From CAZTQN01 sp964615765 (GTDB lineage Bacteria > Planctomycetota > Phycisphaerae > Phycisphaerales > UBA1924), in contig CAZTQN010000004.1 of the NCBI GenBank assembly GCA_964615765.1, positions 139,203 to 203,202 on the forward strand: 64,000 nucleotides of DNA. Reading direction: 5' to 3'. Positions within the stretch are counted from its first letter, which is position 1. Each line of letters starts with the position of its first letter. The notes below the pieces were generated by a model. It did not search any database, was not told the DNA's origin, and saw only the letters and a program-made list of their open reading frames with translations. Both the position numbers and the translations under genes were made by a program. Below are positions 61,272-64,000 of the stretch, one piece after another.

Positions 61272-63767
61272 GTGCGTGGATTCTCGGGTCATCGGTGCGC
61301 GGCGGGAGTGGCGGTCGGGGCGGTGATGTTGATGGTGGCGGCGGGAACTGCCGCGGGTGTGAAGGACCCGGGCGGGAACGCGGCCGCCAGCGACACGGGC
61401 GGGCAGGCGGGGGACGCGCCGGCGGCGCGGTTTGACAAGCACCGGGTGGTGCGCGTGGAGATGCGAAGCGCGCGGGACGCCGCGGTGATGCAGCAACTGA
61501 GCGATGACCCGTGGACGTGCCGGTATGGGCCGGAGGCGGGGAGCGAGGCGGGGAGGCCGGGGGTTGCGGATTTCCGCGTGTCGCCCGAGGCGTTCGAGGC
61601 GCTGAAGGCTTCGGGGATCCCGCACCGGGTGCTGATCGAGGACGTGCAGGCGTTGATCGACGCGGAGTCGGCGCGGCTGATCGCGCAGGCGCAGGCGCCG
61701 CAGCGGCCGGTGCGCGGACCCGGGTGGTACAGCGACTTCAAGAGCTACGACGAGGTGAACACGTATCTCGACGGGCTGGCGGCGGCGAACCCGAGCGTGG
61801 TGTCGCGCGTGAACGTCGGGACGACGGTGCTGGGGCGGGCGATCACGGGCGTGCGGCTGGCGGGCCCGGGCGTGGCGGTCGGGAGCAAGCCGCAGGTGGT
61901 GGTGATCAGCGGGCAGCACGCGCGCGAGTGGATCACGGTGATGTCGACGGTGTACCTGGCGGACACGCTGTCGGCCGGGGCGGCCGGTGATGCGAGCGTG
62001 CAGCGGCTCTTGAACAACTTCGAGCTCTACATCATCCCGATCGTGAACCCGGACGGGTACGTGTTCACCTGGCCCACGACGCCGGGGAACAACCGGCTGT
62101 GGCGGAAGAACCGGCGCGACAACGGGAACGGGACGATCGGCGTCGACCTGAACCGCAACTGGGGCTTCCGGTGGGGCGGCGTGGGCTCGAGCGGGACGAC
62201 GTCGAGCGACACGTACCGCGGGCCGTCGGCGTTCAGCGAGCCGGAGACGACGGCGGTGGCGGACTTCACGCGCGGGCTGAGCAACCCGGTGCTGTTCTAC
62301 GACATCCACTCGTTCTCGCAGTTGATCCTGGAGCCGTGGGGCGACACGTTCAACCTGCCGCCCGAGGCGCGGACGTTCGGGCAGATGAGCCGGGCGATGC
62401 AGAACGCGATCTTCGGGGTGGCGGGCTCGACGTTCGTCGCGGGCCCGGGGTTCCGGGTGATCTACGCGACGACGGGCGTGGCCGACGAGTGGGCGTACGG
62501 CGATCGCGGCGTGCTGGGCTTCGGGATGGAACTGCGCGACGTCGGGCAGACGGGGTTCGTGCTGCCGCCGGCGCAGATCGTGCCGGCGGCGCAGGAGGCG
62601 GCGGCCGCCGTGCGCGCGGGGATGGACTGGCTGCTCAGCAACAGCGTGGGGGTGGACTTCTTCGGCGAGCGGCCGGCGCGAGTGGCGGCGGGCGGGACGA
62701 CGAGCGTGCGCGTGCAGTTCAACCAGGGGCTGCGCCGCTTGGCGAATCTGGGGACGACGCCGCCGAGCGTGAGCGTTCGGGCCGGACGCGTCGGGGCGTT
62801 CACGACGACGACGCTGAGCAACCTCGGCGTGGACGAGACGACGGCGCCGGTGTTCTCGCACGGGCTGAGCGGCGGGGCGTGCGGCTCGGTGGTGCAGTGG
62901 TACTACACGGTGCCGCTGAGCGACGGGACGACGATCACGGTGCCGCCGGAGGGGGCCGCGCGGGCGTTCGAGGCGGTGGCGCAGACGTTCACGAGCGTCG
63001 CGAGCACGGACTTCGAGACGACGGCCTCGGCGACGGGGTGGGTTGTTGGTGATGCGGGCGATACGACGACGCCTGGCGCGTGGGTGCGCGGCAACCCGAA
63101 CGGGACGCAGTGCCAGGTCGAGTTCGACTTCACGCCGCTGGCGGGTGCGAGCTGCTTCTACACCGGGCAGAACACGCGGAACGACACGTTCGGCGTCGGA
63201 CGCGTCGGCGAGACGAGCACGGGCGCGAACCAGGTGCAGAAGACGACGCTGCTGTCGCCGACGTTCGCGCTCGGGAGTGCGACGCGGGCGGAGGTGCGGT
63301 TCGCGCTTACGTATGCCAACAGCCGTCAGTACGACCCGGATGACGGGCTGAGCATCGACATCACCTACGACGCGGGGGCGGCGACGCCGACATGGACACC
63401 GCTGTACACGATCGCGCCGAGCGGGCCCGTCGGCGAGACGACGGCGCTGTGGAACACGTACCGCTTCACGCTCGACCGGGCCGGCGGGCTGGGGAACGTG
63501 CGGCTGCGGTGGGTGGCGCGTGAGAACGGCAACGGGGACGCCGTCGAGGTCGCGCTGGACGAGTTTGCGGTGAGCGTGCCGGTGTGCGACCGGGCGGCGT
63601 GCGCGGCCGACTACAACGGCGACGGCACCGCCAGCGTGCAGGACCTGTTCGACTTCCTGGGCGGGTACTTCGCGGGCGCGGCGAGCGCGGACGTCAACGG
63701 CAGCGGCGAGCTGACGGTGCAGGACATCTTTGATTATCTGGCGTTGTACTTTGCTGGGTGTGCGTGA
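61272..63767 (+). CDS. Secreted M14 zinc carboxypeptidase with GC-type dockerin tail
   Basis: This is an 831-residue exported protein. The GTG start at 61272 has a perfect AGGAGG six bases upstream and gives a signal peptide (AAGVAVGAVMLMVAAGTAAG). The M14 domain (about 140-480) has zinc ligands in GQHAREW (HxxE) and YDIHSFSQ (third His), the DLNRNWGF substrate Arg/Asn loop, and the catalytic Glu in FGMELRD. A beta-sandwich, jelly-roll-like domain follows (about 620-760). The end has two dockerin-like repeats (DYNGDGTASVQDLFDFLGGY and DVNGSGELTVQDIFDYLALY) closing in AGCA. It would trim peptides outside the cell. Confidence 0.92.
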   Translation: MRGFSGHRCAAGVAVGAVMLMVAAGTAAGVKDPGGNAAASDTGGQAGDAPAARFDKHRVVRVEMRSARDAAVMQQLSDDPWTCRYGPEAGSEAGRPGVADFRVSPEAFEALKASGIPHRVLIEDVQALIDAESARLIAQAQAPQRPVRGPGWYSDFKSYDEVNTYLDGLAAANPSVVSRVNVGTTVLGRAITGVRLAGPGVAVGSKPQVVVISGQHAREWITVMSTVYLADTLSAGAAGDASVQRLLNNFELYIIPIVNPDGYVFTWPTTPGNNRLWRKNRRDNGNGTIGVDLNRNWGFRWGGVGSSGTTSSDTYRGPSAFSEPETTAVADFTRGLSNPVLFYDIHSFSQLILEPWGDTFNLPPEARTFGQMSRAMQNAIFGVAGSTFVAGPGFRVIYATTGVADEWAYGDRGVLGFGMELRDVGQTGFVLPPAQIVPAAQEAAAAVRAGMDWLLSNSVGVDFFGERPARVAAGGTTSVRVQFNQGLRRLANLGTTPPSVSVRAGRVGAFTTTTLSNLGVDETTAPVFSHGLSGGACGSVVQWYYTVPLSDGTTITVPPEGAARAFEAVAQTFTSVASTDFETTASATGWVVGDAGDTTTPGAWVRGNPNGTQCQVEFDFTPLAGASCFYTGQNTRNDTFGVGRVGETSTGANQVQKTTLLSPTFALGSATRAEVRFALTYANSRQYDPDDGLSIDITYDAGAATPTWTPLYTIAPSGPVGETTALWNTYRFTLDRAGGLGNVRLRWVARENGNGDAVEVALDEFAVSVPVCDRAACAADYNGDGTASVQDLFDFLGGYFAGAASADVNGSGELTVQDIFDYLALYFAGCA

Positions 63768-63832
63768 GGCGAGCGTGCGGGCGGGCGGAGCGCGGTGAAG
63801 CTCACGGCGTTTTGCTCTAAAGTGCGCAACGA

Positions 63833-63925
63833 ACCCACCCCCTGCCCCCTCCCTATGGGAGGGGGTGTGGTGGTGAAGTGCGCCGAGTGAACCCGCCGCC
63901 CTCCCCCTTCCGCTGAGAGGGGGAG
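63833..63925. repeat. Two family B palindromic repeats
   Basis: A good copy (63833-63869, with CCTATGGGAGGGGG) and a diverged copy (63891-63925, CTTCCGCTGAGAGGGGG) fill the gap between convergent carboxypeptidase and gcvP genes. Confidence 0.7.
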
Positions 63926-63930
63926 TTGGA

Positions 63931-64000
63931 TCACGCGTAGGCGGACATCGGCGGGCAGGCGCACACGAGGTTGCGGTCGCCGAAGGCGTTGTCGACGCGG
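63931..64000 (-). CDS. gcvP: Glycine dehydrogenase (decarboxylating), C-terminal end
   Basis: Only the last 22 codons are in the window: RVDNAFGDRNLVCACPPMS, then AYA and the stop. This matches the very conserved end of the glycine cleavage system P protein (RVDNxxGDRNLxCxCPP). The remaining gene lies beyond the right edge. In bacteria with a split P protein it would be the second subunit (gcvPB), but this ending with RVDN is typical of the single-chain form. Confidence 0.85.
   Translation of the reverse strand, partial: RVDNAFGDRNLVCACPPMSAYA

Overview
The window is very GC-rich DNA (roughly 70 %) from a draft assembly; a run of ten N lies at 44217-44226. It most likely comes from a planctomycete of the class Phycisphaerae. 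The basis is: four secreted proteins that end in paired dockerin-like repeats closing on a Gly-Cys, a type common in that group; a futalosine-pathway menaquinone gene (mqnE); an ATP synthase c subunit made with a signal peptide; and an aspartyl-tRNA synthetase with the residues of the non-discriminating type. This placement is an inference from gene content; no marker rRNA is present.

Layout. 1-9,300: coaBC end, a DinB-like protein, a probable stand-alone RNA, aspS, a globin-like protein, an SDR enzyme, an MmgE/PrpD protein and a two-domain secreted esterase. 9,300-12,060: a CPBP-family membrane protein, then a single AT-richer gene for a NACHT NTPase that abuts a damaged DUF433 gene. 12,160-16,020: thiolase, metF and a kinase-like protein without catalytic residues. 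16,160-19,970: the membrane half of the ATP synthase operon (atpZ/I-like, atpB, atpE, atpF, atpH) on the minus strand, with atpAGDC missing. 20,200-22,110: a promoter and a long structured leader, then an RbfA-like gene overlapping rtcB. 22,400-26,010: alaS and two tiny envelope proteins. 26,250-29,905: an AAA ATPase plus subtilisin-like protease pair. 30,650-38,200: AbgT transporter, SUI1 factor, polyprenyl synthase, asd, pgi and ppa. 38,365-48,530: a glycine-rich secreted protein, a nitroreductase, cysD-cysN, a dockerin-type protein, mqnE and a secreted propeller. 48,570-64,000: a sulfotransferase, a membrane protein, an RF-like/tsaD/ctp operon, hflX, tRNA-Thr, a flavoprotein, a symporter, a secretin-like secreted protein, an M14 carboxypeptidase and the tail of gcvP.

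Most genes are housekeeping. The accessory part is the NACHT gene, the AAA-protease pair and, above all, an unusual load of short repeats. Between genes there are at least six families of short palindromic or low-complexity repeats (listed individually), two 210-bp arrays each made of five 42-bp hairpin units, and long poly-C tracts. The same repeats have entered coding DNA. The clearest case is mqnE, where three palindromic GGCCGAG-type blocks, one of them carrying a second repeat family, sit inside the gene without breaking its reading frame. I consider this the best candidate for a previously undescribed phenomenon in the window.
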